A stretch of 5,488 bases of DNA. Origin: JAKASX01 sp035534495. GTDB lineage: Bacteria > Acidobacteriota > Terriglobia > Acidiferrales > UBA7541. Under the pieces are notes generated by a model. That model worked only from the letters and a program-made list of their open reading frames with translations, was not told where the DNA came from and ran no database searches. Each line of letters starts with the position of its first letter. Position 1 is the first letter of the stretch. The stretch spans positions 1-5,488 of the forward strand of contig DATLRW010000070.1 in the NCBI GenBank assembly GCA_035534495.1, written 5' to 3'. The position numbers and the translations under genes were made by a program. Positions 5,085 to 5,488 of the stretch are shown one piece after another.

Positions 5085-5488
5085 ATGAGCGTTCTCATCG
5101 ACAAAAATACGCGGGTCATCGTTCAGGGTTTCACCGGACGGGAAGGCACCTTTCACGCGCAGCAGATGATCGAATACGGGTCGGGCGTCGTCGGCGGCGT
5201 GACTCCCGGCAAGGGCGGCACGCAGCATCTCGAGCGCCCCGTATTCAACACCGTGGCCGAAGCGGTCCGCGAGACCGGCGCTACGGCATCGATCATTTTT
5301 GTGCCGCCGCCGTTCGCCGCCGATGCCGTTCTCGAAGCCATCGACAGCGACCTGCCGCTGGTTGTTTGCATCACCGAAGGCATCCCGACGCTCGACATGG
5401 TGCGCGTAAACGCCGCCTTGCGGGCCAGCCGCACCCGCCTGATCGGCCCCAACTGTCCCGGCATCATTTCGCCGGGCCAATGCAAAAT
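5085..5488 (+). CDS. sucD: Succinyl-CoA synthetase, alpha subunit (N-terminal part, 3' end outside window)
   Basis: Partner of SucC; carries CoA binding and the phosphohistidine active site. The window holds 134 codons of a subunit usually near 290 residues. Seen: MSVLIDKNTRVIVQGFTGREGTFH at the N-terminus with the CoA-binding loop GFTGREGT (15-22), GGVTPGKGGTQHL (37-49), FVPPPFAADAVLEAID (72-87), the CITEGIPTLDM segment and IGPNCPGIISPGQCK at the edge. All align without gaps to the E. coli protein as I recall it. The catalytic histidine lies beyond the window. ATG 5085 matches the conserved start; GGA at 5076-5078 gives only a weak Shine-Dalgarno. The 120-base gap after sucC and an AT-rich stretch at 5046-5070 leave room for its own promoter. 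Confidence 0.96.
   Translation, partial: MSVLIDKNTRVIVQGFTGREGTFHAQQMIEYGSGVVGGVTPGKGGTQHLERPVFNTVAEAVRETGATASIIFVPPPFAADAVLEAIDSDLPLVVCITEGIPTLDMVRVNAALRASRTRLIGPNCPGIISPGQCK

Noticed and set aside
3795..5480. 561-codon open frame on the minus strand across sucC, the gap and sucD
   Set aside because: It is antisense to two unmistakable conserved genes. Long open antisense frames are expected from GC-rich codon use, and the translation shows no recognisable family.

Overview
This window is GC-rich bacterial DNA using the standard bacterial code (TGA ends both the first gene and trpD). It encodes anaerobic-leaning central metabolism. I cannot name the organism. The single-chain pyruvate:ferredoxin oxidoreductase, the bacterial-type succinyl-CoA synthetase and a probable selenoprotein point to an anaerobe or facultative anaerobe that makes selenocysteine. 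The sequence alone does not place it in a phylum.

Layout, left to right. (1) Bases 1-786 are the C-terminal end of pyruvate:ferredoxin oxidoreductase. It overlaps by 4 bases (ATGA) with a dihydroorotate-dehydrogenase-like flavoprotein (783-1790), so the two form a translationally coupled unit. (2) Bases 1791-2031 are non-coding and hold about four copies of a 31-32 bp tandem repeat with GC-rich hairpins at the unit junctions. (3) Bases 2032-2583 hold one AhpD/carboxymuconolactone-decarboxylase-family gene interrupted by an in-frame TGA. (4) trpD lies on the opposite strand (3681-2623) and converges on it across a 39-base gap with a hairpin. (5) A 119-base divergent region contains a striking (CTTTTT)n tract. 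(6) sucC (3801-4964) and the first part of sucD (5085 to the window end) follow, separated by an unusually long 120-base gap.

The main discovery is the TGA at 2284-2286. It sits exactly where the second cysteine of the AhpD redox motif belongs (Cys-Asp-Tyr-TGA-Met-Ser-Ala-His). Twelve bases after it begins an 8-bp hairpin with a GGC loop, the geometry of a bacterial SECIS element. The spacing Glu-12-Cys-3-Sec-4-His equals that of the known AhpD active site. I therefore read this as one 183-residue selenoprotein, not as two short ORFs or a pseudogene.

Functionally, PFOR makes acetyl-CoA and reduced ferredoxin, and SucCD interconverts succinyl-CoA and succinate with ATP formation. PFOR is oxygen-sensitive, so a nearby thiol/selenol peroxidase-like protein would fit an oxidative-defence role, but that link is inference. 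TrpD (tryptophan synthesis) is metabolically unrelated and stands alone.
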